NCBI GenBank assembly: GCA_934454145.1
Contig: CAKSFT010000006.1
Span: 152,000-215,999, forward strand
Source of the DNA: an uncultured Clostridia bacterium
GTDB lineage: Bacteria > Bacillota > Clostridia > UBA1381
DNA length: 64,000 nt
Reading direction: 5' to 3'
Positions 53,619 through 61,794 of the stretch are shown piece after piece. The position numbers and the translations under genes were made by a program. The first letter of the stretch is position 1; each line of letters opens with the position of its first letter. The notes below the pieces were generated by a model. The model did no database searches. It was not told where the DNA came from and saw only the letters and a list, made by a program, of their open reading frames with translations.

Positions 53619-54356
53619 TTAGTTTAAGTTTATACCGCCGGTCTGTTCTTCTTCCGGCTCGGTATTTTGTAATTTTTCAAGTTTTTCTCTTGCCCAATCC
53701 GGCAAGTATTCGTCCTTTAGTACGCCGAAAACATTTTCTCTGTTCCATCTCGCCTTATCACCGTCATACAGACAAGTCGCATACACGGCTCTGCCTGACG
53801 CTGTCGGGCTGCACCCGAATCCACCGGTCGCAAGACAAAGCTGATATTCCGGTTTCCAATATTCTTCTTTCATTGACATATGGTTTAATACAATAACCTT
53901 ATCTTTCATATCAATACTCTCGTCCAAGCAATGTTTTCTGCTGAAAAGATTAAGGCCGTTATATTTTTTAATAATTTTTTCTGCAAGAATATTTACTACT
54001 CCGGTATGTATTTGCGACAGATAGCCGTCCGCATACTCGCTCGTGTGAGATGTCATAAAGTCCTTTGCCCATTCTTTAACCTCCGGCGACCATCTTCCAT
54101 CGTGCTTTGACATTTTCACCGTGTTGGCAATAACGAACATCATTCGCTGCATACCAAATTCGCCTATACATTTATCAAGATAGGTTCCGTCTTTATCGAC
54201 AACATTATCTTTATATGCGTTTGCATAAAGTCCGGTTTGCGGATGCTGAATGAATTCCGTGCATCGTCTGTTCTCATCACGGCTTGCTCGGTATTCCTCA
54301 ACATCGCCGTCATGCTCCGCTGTCCTGTATGAATAACGGTAAAATTCCACCGCCAT
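53619..54356 (-). CDS. DUF3849-family element protein
   Basis: A 245-residue cytoplasmic protein resembling DUF3849 proteins of clostridial integrative elements: 'YRASRDENRRC' at the start, 'EFGMQRMMFVIANTV', 'DGRWSPEVKEWA', and a C-terminal 'SGRAVYATCLYDGD' with 'NVFGVLKDEYLPDWAREKL'. The function of the family is unknown; members sit in the accessory block behind the conjugation genes. It begins 11 bases after the SpoVG-like gene. Confidence 0.8.
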   Translation of the reverse strand: MAVEFYRYSYRTAEHDGDVEEYRASRDENRRCTEFIQHPQTGLYANAYKDNVVDKDGTYLDKCIGEFGMQRMMFVIANTVKMSKHDGRWSPEVKEWAKDFMTSHTSEYADGYLSQIHTGVVNILAEKIIKKYNGLNLFSRKHCLDESIDMKDKVIVLNHMSMKEEYWKPEYQLCLATGGFGCSPTASGRAVYATCLYDGDKARWNRENVFGVLKDEYLPDWAREKLEKLQNTEPEEEQTGGINLN

Positions 54357-54367
54357 AGCTGTTCACC

Positions 54368-54778
54368 TCACATATTCATTACCGGGGCTGCCTCGGTCTG
54401 TTCATTCTGATCCGCCTGCAATTCGGTATTGCTTTCGGCAGTTTTTTGTCCGTCTGAACGCTTTTGAGACTTTTTATTCCCTGCCTTTTTTGTTTCTTTC
54501 CCCTCTTCATGATTCTGCTCCTCCTGCTGTGTTAATTTCTGTTCGTATGCTTCAAGCACCGCACTGTGGAGATTTTCTCTTCCCTCTTTTGTAATCGGGA
54601 AACAAATATCCTCATATTTGGCTCCTGCTTTACGGGAAGGCATTGACACAAACGGACCGTCATTGCCCTCAAAAATCCTCACACCTTTTACAACAAACTC
54701 GTCATTGATGGAAACCGAGGCAACTCCCTTTAAGCTTCCGGGTTTGTTAATAAGGTTCACACTTGCTTTGTAATTCAT
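54368..54778 (-). CDS. SpoVG-domain protein of the integrative element
   Basis: A 136-residue protein. Residues 1-85 are a SpoVG domain ('ASVSINDEFVVKGVRIFEGNDGPFVSMPSR', here only partly quoted in sense: the VKGV and FVSMPSR motifs are the hallmark). SpoVG proteins bind nucleic acid and act as global regulators. Unlike the chromosomal ~90-residue SpoVG, this one carries a charged tail rich in Lys, Gln and Glu. It has a GGGG ribosome binding site and follows the cytosine methylase gene by 5 bases. Confidence 0.85.
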   Translation of the reverse strand: MNYKASVNLINKPGSLKGVASVSINDEFVVKGVRIFEGNDGPFVSMPSRKAGAKYEDICFPITKEGRENLHSAVLEAYEQKLTQQEEQNHEEGKETKKAGNKKSQKRSDGQKTAESNTELQADQNEQTEAAPVMNM

Positions 54779-54783
54779 AAATT

Positions 54784-55890
54784 CTACCCCTTTCTTTTAT
54801 ATAACTCATCATCCACTTCTTTTAACCTTTCACCGATTGCCCGTATCACATTTACGGTAACGGCATTCCCTGCCTGTTTATACACCTGATTATCGGAATT
54901 TACCAAGCATATCTTTTGAGCCTGTTCCTCACTGAATCCCTGCGCTCTCAAACATTCCTGCGGCATAAGCCGTCTTATCCGAAGTTTTTCTAAAATGCCA
55001 TGTCTGTCTGTTGCGGTTATAGTAAACATCAATCCGTCCTCACCACGAAAACGAGGGCCGTTTTGTCTTTTATACAGCTTGCCGGGTGTTAAGCACGGCA
55101 TAACGCCTTCAATAATAGCAGAGTTTTCTCCCTTTCTTTTTGTGATTCCGCTGTTATATCGGCTTTTGATACATCGAACAAGCCGTGTCAATACAGGCTC
55201 CTCGTTCATATCAATGCAGGAAACATCGTAAAGACCTGTCTTTCCGCCCTGTCCGCCTGCATTTGCCGCAAGCGTTATTCCGAGTCCTTCGGGATTGTAC
55301 ACTCTTTGTCCCTGATTTCCGCCAAGGATTTGTTTAACAGTCTGAGGGTTGCACTCTGTGAAAGGTAATATTTTTCCGGCACATCTTTCGTCAAGATATC
55401 CGACAAGGTACACTCTTTTCCGGGTTTGGGGAACACCGAAATCCGCGCTGTTAAGCACCTGCCATTCGATACCATACCCCAGGTCTGATAACGCAATGAG
55501 GATTTGCGTAAAAGTCCGCCCTTCGTCATGGTTAAGCAGACCGGGAACATTTTCAAGTAAAAAATATTTAGGTCGCTTTTCTCCAAGTACTCTGACAATT
55601 TCAAAGATGAGCGTACCTCTGGCATCTTCAAAGCCGCGTCTTCTGCCTGCGACTGAAAACGCCTGACAGGGAAATCCCGCACAAAGGATATCAAAGTCCG
55701 GGATGTCCTTTGGGTTAATTTTTGTTGCATCATCAAAAAACACCTCATTTTCAGTATCAAATACGGCATTGTAGCTCCTGTTTGCAAATGCGTCAATCTC
55801 GCAATGTCCGACGCATTTATATCCGCCTGCTCTTTCAAGCCCTGCTCTGAAGCCCCCAATGCCTGAAAACATATCAAAAAATCTTATCAC
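54784..55890 (-). CDS. dcm: DNA (cytosine-5)-methyltransferase
   Basis: A 368-residue C5-cytosine methyltransferase. Motif I 'FSGIGGFRAGLE' is at 8-19, motif IV 'GFPCQAFSVAG' with catalytic Cys75, motif VI 'LLENVPGLL', motif VIII 'PQTRKRVYLVGY', motifs IX-X near the end ('GNAVTVNVIRAIG'). The open frame extends to 56010, which would overlap the AbrB-like gene. I prefer the GTG at 55890 because GGAGCGAG precedes it and family similarity begins at 'IRFFDMF'. No restriction endonuclease is adjacent, so it may protect the element from host restriction. The target sequence is unknown. Confidence 0.9.
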   Translation of the reverse strand: MIRFFDMFSGIGGFRAGLERAGGYKCVGHCEIDAFANRSYNAVFDTENEVFFDDATKINPKDIPDFDILCAGFPCQAFSVAGRRRGFEDARGTLIFEIVRVLGEKRPKYFLLENVPGLLNHDEGRTFTQILIALSDLGYGIEWQVLNSADFGVPQTRKRVYLVGYLDERCAGKILPFTECNPQTVKQILGGNQGQRVYNPEGLGITLAANAGGQGGKTGLYDVSCIDMNEEPVLTRLVRCIKSRYNSGITKRKGENSAIIEGVMPCLTPGKLYKRQNGPRFRGEDGLMFTITATDRHGILEKLRIRRLMPQECLRAQGFSEEQAQKICLVNSDNQVYKQAGNAVTVNVIRAIGERLKEVDDELYKRKG

Positions 55891-55963
55891 TGTTTTCTCG
55901 CTCCAATCGGGGAACTGAAAGCGTCGCCGACACCTCGTGAGGATATTAAATTTTAATGATTCG

Positions 55964-56308
55964 TTATTTCTTCTTTCCGCTGTTGATATTAGCCGATTCG
56001 TTTTCAGCACACATTTTTAATCTTTTCTGCACTGCTGCGTGCATATTTTCAAGCGATTCCTTTGTGTAGCCTTCAAGAAGCTCATTCGCTTCATTTTCAG
56101 TAAGCCGTACCCCTGCGTCGTACTCGTGCAGGAATTTTCCGCTTTCCACCATAGGTGTGATAATCAGCCGAACACCGTCAAACACAACTTTGATATATGT
56201 GTTATGTCCTATTTTCCTCAATAGTTCTCGGAATAAAAACGGTAGTGTGATTCGGCCTCTTGTACCTGTAGTCCTGTAAATAGTTAAACTCATAATCACC
56301 ATCTCCAA
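55964..56308 (-). CDS. AbrB-like DNA-binding protein
   Basis: A 114-residue protein whose first 50 residues look like an AbrB/SpoVT swapped-hairpin domain ('TTGTRGRITLPFLFRELL', 'YIKVVFDGVRLIITP'), followed by a helical, acidic-basic tail. Likely a small transcription regulator of the element. Its 5' end overlaps the adenine methylase gene by 107 bases if the ATG at 56308 is used. The inner ATG at 56293 (Met6) is an alternative and still overlaps. Confidence 0.65.
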   Translation of the reverse strand: MEMVIMSLTIYRTTGTRGRITLPFLFRELLRKIGHNTYIKVVFDGVRLIITPMVESGKFLHEYDAGVRLTENEANELLEGYTKESLENMHAAVQKRLKMCAENESANINSGKKK

Positions 56309-57215
56309 ATAAACTTAATTGTATCGGTTCGTTTTTTCTTCTTTCGTTTATATCGTAGTTTGCGATCAGCAGCTCCTTGAATCTGCTACCTGAATCGTAT
56401 CTGTGGGCAAGAGAGTTTGCACGGGTATGCTCGACAATCGTATAGTCCTTATACAGTTCCTTAACAAATTCGCAGTCATTGTACGACAATAAAAATTTGC
56501 CCTTAATTTCTTTTAAGGTGTCATACAATCTGACATGGTCTTCTTTCGGAAACTCCACCATATAATGACCTTCCGTTTCAACATACGGCGGATCAAGATA
56601 GAAAAACGACTCGTACCTGTCGTACTGTTTTATAAGGCTTTCAAAGTCTTTATTCTCAATCACAGTTTCTCTCAGCCTGAATGCCGCCGCAGAGAGCGTT
56701 TCCAGTGTACTCAAAAGATTTACGGGCTGACCGCCGAAGCTCTTGCCTCCGCTGCCGTAGCTGTATCTTATGAGCTTGTAAAAGGCTGCCGCTCTCTCCA
56801 CATCGTAAAGCTGCGATTTCTCTGTTAAAATCTTTACGATTTCCTCTGCATCCCGTTTGTTAAAATACTCGTTTGCCGTCTGCAATTCTTCTTGCATATA
56901 CGGATATTCCGGCTCATCGCCGTTTAAGAAGTTTTGCAGTATACTAAACTCCTGCCTGCTGTGAAGCGGCAAAAAATTTAAGGCTTTGATTAACGCCAGC
57001 GGCCTTTCCTTTACACATCTGAACATATTTACAAGGTCGCCGTTAAAATCGTTATACACCTCAAACCTTTCTTTCATCTTTGCAAAGAGAACAGAAGCTC
57101 CTCCGCCGAACACCTCGATATATCTTCCGTAAATCAAGGGGAATGACCAAAGGATTATATCTCTCATTGCACGTTTGCCGCCTATATACGGAATCGGACT
57201 GTTTTGATATTTCAC
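56202..57215 (-). CDS. dam: DNA adenine methyltransferase (D12/Dam class)
   Basis: A 337-residue N6-adenine methyltransferase of the D12 class. 'PIPYIGGKRAM' (motif I, AdoMet binding) is at the start, 'EVFGGGASVLF' and 'YNDFNGDL' follow, and the catalytic 'YLDPPYVETEG' (motif IV) is in the second half. The open frame begins with GTG at 57227, but that codon lies inside the GGAGG box; the GTG at 57215 has normal spacing. With the cytosine methylase it makes a pair of orphan methylases in the element, presumably against restriction. Confidence 0.9.
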   Translation of the reverse strand: MKYQNSPIPYIGGKRAMRDIILWSFPLIYGRYIEVFGGGASVLFAKMKERFEVYNDFNGDLVNMFRCVKERPLALIKALNFLPLHSRQEFSILQNFLNGDEPEYPYMQEELQTANEYFNKRDAEEIVKILTEKSQLYDVERAAAFYKLIRYSYGSGGKSFGGQPVNLLSTLETLSAAAFRLRETVIENKDFESLIKQYDRYESFFYLDPPYVETEGHYMVEFPKEDHVRLYDTLKEIKGKFLLSYNDCEFVKELYKDYTIVEHTRANSLAHRYDSGSRFKELLIANYDINERRKNEPIQLSLFGDGDYEFNYLQDYRYKRPNHTTVFIPRTIEENRT

Positions 57216-57248
57216 TACCTCAAACACCTCCGATTTGGCATAAACTAA

Positions 57249-57285
57249 AAAAGCGGCTGATGTTGTCAGTTTTGACTTATCAGCC
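57249..57285 (-). terminator. Terminator overlapping the small gene's end
   Basis: Minus-strand GCGGCTGATAAGTC/GACAACATCAGCCGC hairpin followed by TTTTTTAG. It overlaps the last codons of the 29-residue reading frame. Confidence 0.75.
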
Positions 57286-57355
57286 GCCGCATTTCTACGA
57301 TATTCTTGATTTCGGGAACATCTCTTATTCTGTTGCTTTTACTCTTGGGTTTCAT
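57266..57355 (-). CDS. Small basic protein of 29 residues
   Basis: ATG at 57355 with GGAAAGGAAG ten bases upstream; 29 residues with a Lys/Ser/Arg-rich start ('MKPKSKSNRIRD') and a short helix, ending at TGA 57266. Terminators on both sides make it a single-gene unit. No family recognised; it may be a real small element gene. Confidence 0.5.
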   Translation of the reverse strand: MKPKSKSNRIRDVPEIKNIVEMRRLISQN

Positions 57356-57381
57356 ATTTTTCTTCCTTTCCGCAAAACAAA

Positions 57382-57425
57382 AAAAGCGGTCAATTCGTGT
57401 GTAATCACACAAACTGACCGCCTCT
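57382..57425 (-). terminator. Terminator after the DUF3846-like gene
   Basis: Minus-strand GCGGTCAGTTTGTGTG/CACACGAATTGACCGC hairpin followed by TTTTTTTG, 13 bases past the stop. Confidence 0.85.
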
Positions 57426-57437
57426 TATTTTTTCTTC

Positions 57438-58292
57438 TTACATACCGTCCATACCGATTCCTTGTGTCTGCCCGTCCGGTCCGCTTGCATAGTCAAGCAG
57501 TTCTCTGACATCTTCGGGTGCATTTTCCTTATCAATATGAATATCACCGTCAAATTCCGGCGTATACCAATAGTCATAAACACCGATTTCTTCTCTTTTG
57601 GTTTTTACTTCGTCCGGCATACATTCGCTGTCATCACAATAAAAATTGCCGTTCAACATAAACTGTGTTCCCCAATGTTCACCTGATGATTCAATATCCA
57701 CCAATACAAGCCCGACGCAAAGCGCATTTGTTTCCCGTGATTTGATCACTGCAGGAAGATAGAACATCTCCTCATTGCCGGCATCAATATCATCTACGCA
57801 GTCCGTGCCGTATGTGCCGCAAAACACCTCGTGCATTGTTTTAAGCATTTCTCTATCGTCACGCATACTTTTTGCATCAAGAGTTCTCAGCTTTAAGTTC
57901 AGGTTATTGATAAACACTTCATTTTTTCCGATAAATTTTAATCCGTATATACGGTCTTCTTTTACTTCTTTTTCCGAAAAGTTTTCCGGCTTATTGTGCA
58001 TATCGTAATAATACCGCATACATTCATCGGATATTGAACCGTAATGGCCGTTTTCGCCTGCCGACGCAATAAAAAATGTTCCGCATATTATCTCGCCGCC
58101 AAAGTGCCTGTTTGGTTTAAGAAAAGGCAATGTATTATCAGCGTTGGAAACCAAGACAGATTTACTGTCAAGCTGCTGTGTCCTCACATTGCCTTCGACA
58201 ACGCTTTTATATGCCTCCGTAACATTTTTTAACCACTCGATATGCGGTTTCTTTCCCGGTTCAAAAACCATAATTTTAATTCTGCTCTCCAT
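57438..58292 (-). CDS. DUF3846-domain element protein
   Basis: A 284-residue cytoplasmic protein. The first 110 residues resemble DUF3846 ('IMVFEPGKKPHIEWL', 'GEIICGTFFIAS', 'YGSISDECMRYYY'), a domain common in accessory regions of clostridial integrative elements. The rest is acidic and unassigned. Function unknown. Its start overlaps the end of the DUF3789-like gene by 17 bases. Confidence 0.72.
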   Translation of the reverse strand: MESRIKIMVFEPGKKPHIEWLKNVTEAYKSVVEGNVRTQQLDSKSVLVSNADNTLPFLKPNRHFGGEIICGTFFIASAGENGHYGSISDECMRYYYDMHNKPENFSEKEVKEDRIYGLKFIGKNEVFINNLNLKLRTLDAKSMRDDREMLKTMHEVFCGTYGTDCVDDIDAGNEEMFYLPAVIKSRETNALCVGLVLVDIESSGEHWGTQFMLNGNFYCDDSECMPDEVKTKREEIGVYDYWYTPEFDGDIHIDKENAPEDVRELLDYASGPDGQTQGIGMDGM

Positions 58293-58410
58293 TTAAGTAT
58301 TTTTCCTCTCTTTTAGATTCTTTGCCGCTTACTATAAAGCAGCACATCGTAACAACACCGAAAACAGCTCCGAGCGTTACTCCGCCTATAAATGTTAACA
58401 CATAACTCAC
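58276..58410 (-). CDS. DUF3789-like small membrane protein
   Basis: GTG start at 58410 behind an AGAGGTG box; 44 residues with one transmembrane helix ('FIGGVTLGAVFGVVTMC') and a charged tail ('GKESKREEKY'). The pattern matches DUF3789 proteins, tiny membrane proteins found in these elements. It lies between two element genes with overlap on its 3' side. Confidence 0.65.
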   Translation of the reverse strand: MSYVLTFIGGVTLGAVFGVVTMCCFIVSGKESKREEKYLNGEQN

Positions 58411-58416
58411 TTTGAT

Positions 58417-58773
58417 TCACCTCTGCATTTCTATTATTGGTTCTTCTGCTTCTTCCATATCCTCGTTATCTGCCGTAATTTCAAACTTTGACTCACCGTA
58501 TGGCTTAACTGTTGACCTTTCCAAAAAATCTTCGCCTCTTTTTGTAAAATATGCAACTTCATATTCGTTGGCATCTAATATCTCGCCATCACCGTAAACA
58601 AAGCTTTTAACATTTACCTCAACCTTCCCGGTGTCCGGGTTGTCTTTCATAAAATTCTGATATTTTATCCAATTTTTAAGGTTGTCTTCTCTTTCCGGAA
58701 TTCCGCCGCACAAAAATGATTCTTTTGCTCCGTTGTCTGCCGATACCGTTACCTTTGAAAATAAAACTGCCAT
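58417..58773 (-). CDS. Unassigned element protein, 118 residues
   Basis: Beta-rich N-terminal part ('KVTVSADNGAKESF') and an acidic C-terminus ('EDMEEAEEPIIEM'). No family recognised. It is coupled to its neighbours by short gaps (6 and 13 bases), so it belongs to the element's accessory operon. Confidence 0.65.
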   Translation of the reverse strand: MAVLFSKVTVSADNGAKESFLCGGIPEREDNLKNWIKYQNFMKDNPDTGKVEVNVKSFVYGDGEILDANEYEVAYFTKRGEDFLERSTVKPYGESKFEITADNEDMEEAEEPIIEMQR

Positions 58774-58786
58774 TATATCACCATCC

Positions 58787-59455
58787 TTACTTAATCCGTA
58801 TTGTCTGTCCTTTATATGAGTATGTATTTTGCCTGCGGTTCATCGGATTGTTCACATAGCTCTGTTTTCTTTTCCGCTTATCGTTATACCCGCTTATGCC
58901 GTACTTCTCAATAAATTTGGCATTGATAATCAGACAAAGAATTTTATCATCTATAACGCCGTCCTCGGTCAGATCGTCCTCTGCAAGACCTGTTTCCATT
59001 CCCGCAAGCATTCTGACTGCATGATACAAATTATATTGTTCTTCACCGTTACTGCCGTTATACATTTTCGGCAGAATATAAATCGGATTGGACACATAGT
59101 TTTCAAGGATTGTTCCGAATACTCTGTCAGCGCTCAAAAGATAGATAACAGCAGCTTTGCCGAAATCTAATCTTTTGTCGTTCTTCACGCACTTTCCGTA
59201 CATTTTCCAAAACAAATCTCTATGCTCATCATCACAAAAAATAAATTCATCAAACAAAAATCTGTCCAATGAATTCAGCACCCTTTTTATAATACTTCCG
59301 TATCCGTATTCACGCATATATTCTTTTAACATTCCGGCATACTGTGCTTTCAGTCTTTTTTCTTCTTTACTGCATCTCCCCATATCGGGTATCTGCTGCA
59401 TCATACATTCGTAGGCGAAAAGCCTTGTACCCGACATAAACTTTGCCGACATCAA
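58787..59455 (-). CDS. Unassigned element protein, 222 residues
   Basis: Helical cytoplasmic protein with a basic C-terminus ('NDKRKRKQSY'). No catalytic motif or known domain seen. Start overlaps the stop of the next upstream gene by four bases (ATGA), showing coupled translation. Confidence 0.65.
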   Translation of the reverse strand: MMSAKFMSGTRLFAYECMMQQIPDMGRCSKEEKRLKAQYAGMLKEYMREYGYGSIIKRVLNSLDRFLFDEFIFCDDEHRDLFWKMYGKCVKNDKRLDFGKAAVIYLLSADRVFGTILENYVSNPIYILPKMYNGSNGEEQYNLYHAVRMLAGMETGLAEDDLTEDGVIDDKILCLIINAKFIEKYGISGYNDKRKRKQSYVNNPMNRRQNTYSYKGQTIRIK

Positions 59456-59889
59456 TCCTCATCCTCCGTATCTATGTGATCCGGCAGGCGTGTGTCTTTA
59501 TCGTATGCAAACTGTGTTAAAATTCTGTACCCCCGAATCGTTTCAAGGATATATACCTCTAATACTTCGAGAGCATTTTCAAATGTTTCGAGCATACCCT
59601 CAAGGTTGTATTTGTTATATGCCAAACTCGAAGTCCATTCGTTATAGTCATCTACATCAAATCCTTCATTCAGCATTGACGCCTTTATATCCTCTGTGAG
59701 CAAGCCAAGATTTTGGGCAATGTCGGCTATCGTATTCATAATATCAATAACTCTTTTGTCGCCGTCTTTAATTAGGTCAAATAATTCCGCATCATTGACA
59801 TCTATCGCCACCGAAATGTCATCAGACGTAAACTTAAACTTGTATATTCTTCTCTGTATTTCAACTAAAATATCAATATTTCTTTTCAT
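59452..59889 (-). CDS. Unassigned acidic element protein, 145 residues
   Basis: Small acidic helical protein ('LFDLIKDGDKRVIDIMNTIAD'). No family recognised. Overlaps the next gene by four bases and lies 12 bases after the 342-residue protein gene; part of the same operon. Confidence 0.65.
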   Translation of the reverse strand: MKRNIDILVEIQRRIYKFKFTSDDISVAIDVNDAELFDLIKDGDKRVIDIMNTIADIAQNLGLLTEDIKASMLNEGFDVDDYNEWTSSLAYNKYNLEGMLETFENALEVLEVYILETIRGYRILTQFAYDKDTRLPDHIDTEDED

Positions 59890-59901
59890 TTTATTTTTAC
59901 C

Positions 59902-60930
59902 TCACATATTCAAATTTTGTTCGTTTTCAGTATTTTCGTTAAACCATTTGTTCCACTCCTCTGCCGGGCAGTATCCGGCGAGTGCCTTTGAAAACTCCTC
60001 CAACCGTTCATATTCAACATCGCAGCACTGAATCTGCACACCGTAACTTCCTTCATATATCTGCTCTACCCTTGCGCCAAGGACATCTGCCCACTCTGCT
60101 CTGCCCTTATCGGTAAGCGTGTCATATGACAAATCTTCAATTGTCGCCAAATCGTGTTCAACCTCGTTATGCACAAGATGAACACTTGAAAGGCTTACCC
60201 CCTTTAACAGATCGCCAAGTGTAATATTTGAAAGAGTTTGTTCAAGCGGCACTTTGGTGAATGAGTTATCAAGCGATGCAATGTCCGGCAAATAGGTTCC
60301 GAGCATTTCGGGGGCAACAAACAATTTCGTACCGTCAGTTCCCTCAAACAGCATATTTTCATCTGTTACCTTAAAGGTATATATTTTCCCGTCGTTTTCG
60401 TACCTGTCGCCGTCAGTATAGTAATTCAGCGCCTCCGGCAAAGTTTTTCTTGCAATTTCCGCCACCTTTTCGGTCAGCTTGCCGTATTCATCACGAAATC
60501 GTTTGGCATTAAGATACTGCGGTTTTTGAAATCGTTTGTCATAGCAATAGATATAAAAGTCGTAGTTTCCGTTATCCGAAATTATCCTGATATCGTACTC
60601 ATAATTTTCGCTTTCAACAAACATTCCGTGCGAATTGCTTTCGGAAGTATCGAGCTTTAATTGCTCGTTTCCGTATACGAAGCTGCGCATATATGCTCTG
60701 TTCGTCAAGAGCCGTTCCCGCAAGAATTTCATAACATCATCAAACTCTGTTTTAAACGGTTCTTTATTCAGCTTTTCGTTCTTGTTAAACCACGATGTAT
60801 AGAATTCATTGCCGTTTTTCCCGAAGTCGCCTCTTAAATATCCGATCAAGCCCTTTGTCTGCTCGGCGTTGTTATTGTTGAAAAAGTTTTCTTTCCTCGT
60901 ATAATAAAAGTTAAATCTGAACATTTTCAT
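59902..60930 (-). CDS. Unassigned element protein, 342 residues
   Basis: Two-part protein: an N-terminal half ('FYYTRKENFF', 'GLIGYLRGDFG') and a C-terminal half with 'TLGDLLKGVSLSSVHLVHNEVEHDLATI' type sequence (only partly distinctive) and 'DVLGARVEQIYEGSYGVQIQ'. The C-terminal half resembles domains of unknown function repeated in proteins of clostridial integrative elements, but I cannot name the family with certainty. Its start overlaps the end of the gene at 60911 by 20 bases; GGAG precedes the ATG. Confidence 0.65.
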   Translation of the reverse strand: MKMFRFNFYYTRKENFFNNNNAEQTKGLIGYLRGDFGKNGNEFYTSWFNKNEKLNKEPFKTEFDDVMKFLRERLLTNRAYMRSFVYGNEQLKLDTSESNSHGMFVESENYEYDIRIISDNGNYDFYIYCYDKRFQKPQYLNAKRFRDEYGKLTEKVAEIARKTLPEALNYYTDGDRYENDGKIYTFKVTDENMLFEGTDGTKLFVAPEMLGTYLPDIASLDNSFTKVPLEQTLSNITLGDLLKGVSLSSVHLVHNEVEHDLATIEDLSYDTLTDKGRAEWADVLGARVEQIYEGSYGVQIQCCDVEYERLEEFSKALAGYCPAEEWNKWFNENTENEQNLNM

Positions 60931-61303
60931 TTATCACTCCTTCGGATATTTTCCTGTAGATTTCGCTGCTCCTGATCTCACGGTGAATGATATCAAGAAC
61001 TATACTGACAACAGCGTCGGCTTTGAACCTCACTTCATTGTTATTGTACGGTTCCTTTCGGGCTGCCGCATCAAGCATATCAACATACTCGAAAATCGCT
61101 ATGCCGTATTTGTCATTCAGCGTTTTCAAGTCTTTGATACTAATGTGCTTAACTTCTTTTTTCGCTCTTGCCGCAGTTTCCGATATATCAATTACAACTT
61201 TCCTTTTATCGGCAACCTCACCGTAAGAGTCAGCCGTGCAAATTATATGCTCCGCCAAAAGACCGATATCCCTTAATATTTCTTTCCCTTCATTGCTTAC
61301 CAT
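60911..61303 (-). CDS. Unassigned element protein, 130 residues
   Basis: Helical cytoplasmic protein without recognised motifs. The open frame starts at 61345, but the ATG at 61303 has a perfect AGGAGG box. Overlaps the next gene by 20 bases. Confidence 0.65.
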   Translation of the reverse strand: MVSNEGKEILRDIGLLAEHIICTADSYGEVADKRKVVIDISETAARAKKEVKHISIKDLKTLNDKYGIAIFEYVDMLDAAARKEPYNNNEVRFKADAVVSIVLDIIHREIRSSEIYRKISEGVINENVQI

Positions 61304-61328
61304 AACTTTTCCTCCTGTTTTTGACCAC

Positions 61329-61364
61329 AAAAAAAGACGGTACATTCTTTTTCAGAACATACCG
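61329..61364 (-). terminator. Terminator after the ribbon-helix-helix gene
   Basis: Minus-strand GGCGGTATGTTCT/AGAATGTACCGTC hairpin followed by TTTTTTTG, directly after the stop at 61366. Confidence 0.85.
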
Positions 61365-61365
61365 C

Positions 61366-61776
61366 CTACATGGTCATTTCAATTTTTTCCTGTTTTGTTT
61401 CAATTCCAAGCGCATCGTATCGCTCCCGCATATATTCCGCAGGAGACATTTCAAGCGCCCGTCCTGCTGCTCCGTATGACGGAAGACCGTTTTCATTCTT
61501 AAATTCTGTCTGTTTCGGAATCTTACCGGTTCGGAGCATAAAGTCGTCAATAGCCTCCATAACCTCCGGCTTGTCCCACACTTTTTGCCCGTCAGTGTGT
61601 TTTATGTCGAGGTTCTTATCCTGCTCTGCCTTCTGCTGCATCCACTGCCCCAATTCTCGGCTTAAAATTTCACTGATATACTTCTGCTTTGTAACCTTTG
61701 TTTCCTCAACAAACTCATCGAGCTTGTCAAATAGCTTGCCGTCAATTTTAACGGCTAAAATTCTGCTCTCCGACAT
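61366..61776 (-). CDS. Ribbon-helix-helix-type DNA-binding protein
   Basis: A 136-residue protein. Residues 5-45 fit a ribbon-helix-helix domain: a short strand ('RILAVKIDGKLF') and two helices ('DKLDEFVEETK', 'TKQKYISEILSREL'). A helical C-terminal part follows. Probably a small repressor controlling the element's accessory operon, whose next genes follow the terminator. Confidence is limited because the domain is short. Confidence 0.6.
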   Translation of the reverse strand: MSESRILAVKIDGKLFDKLDEFVEETKVTKQKYISEILSRELGQWMQQKAEQDKNLDIKHTDGQKVWDKPEVMEAIDDFMLRTGKIPKQTEFKNENGLPSYGAAGRALEMSPAEYMRERYDALGIETKQEKIEMTM

Positions 61777-61794
61777 TTTTTCACCTCCCTCATT

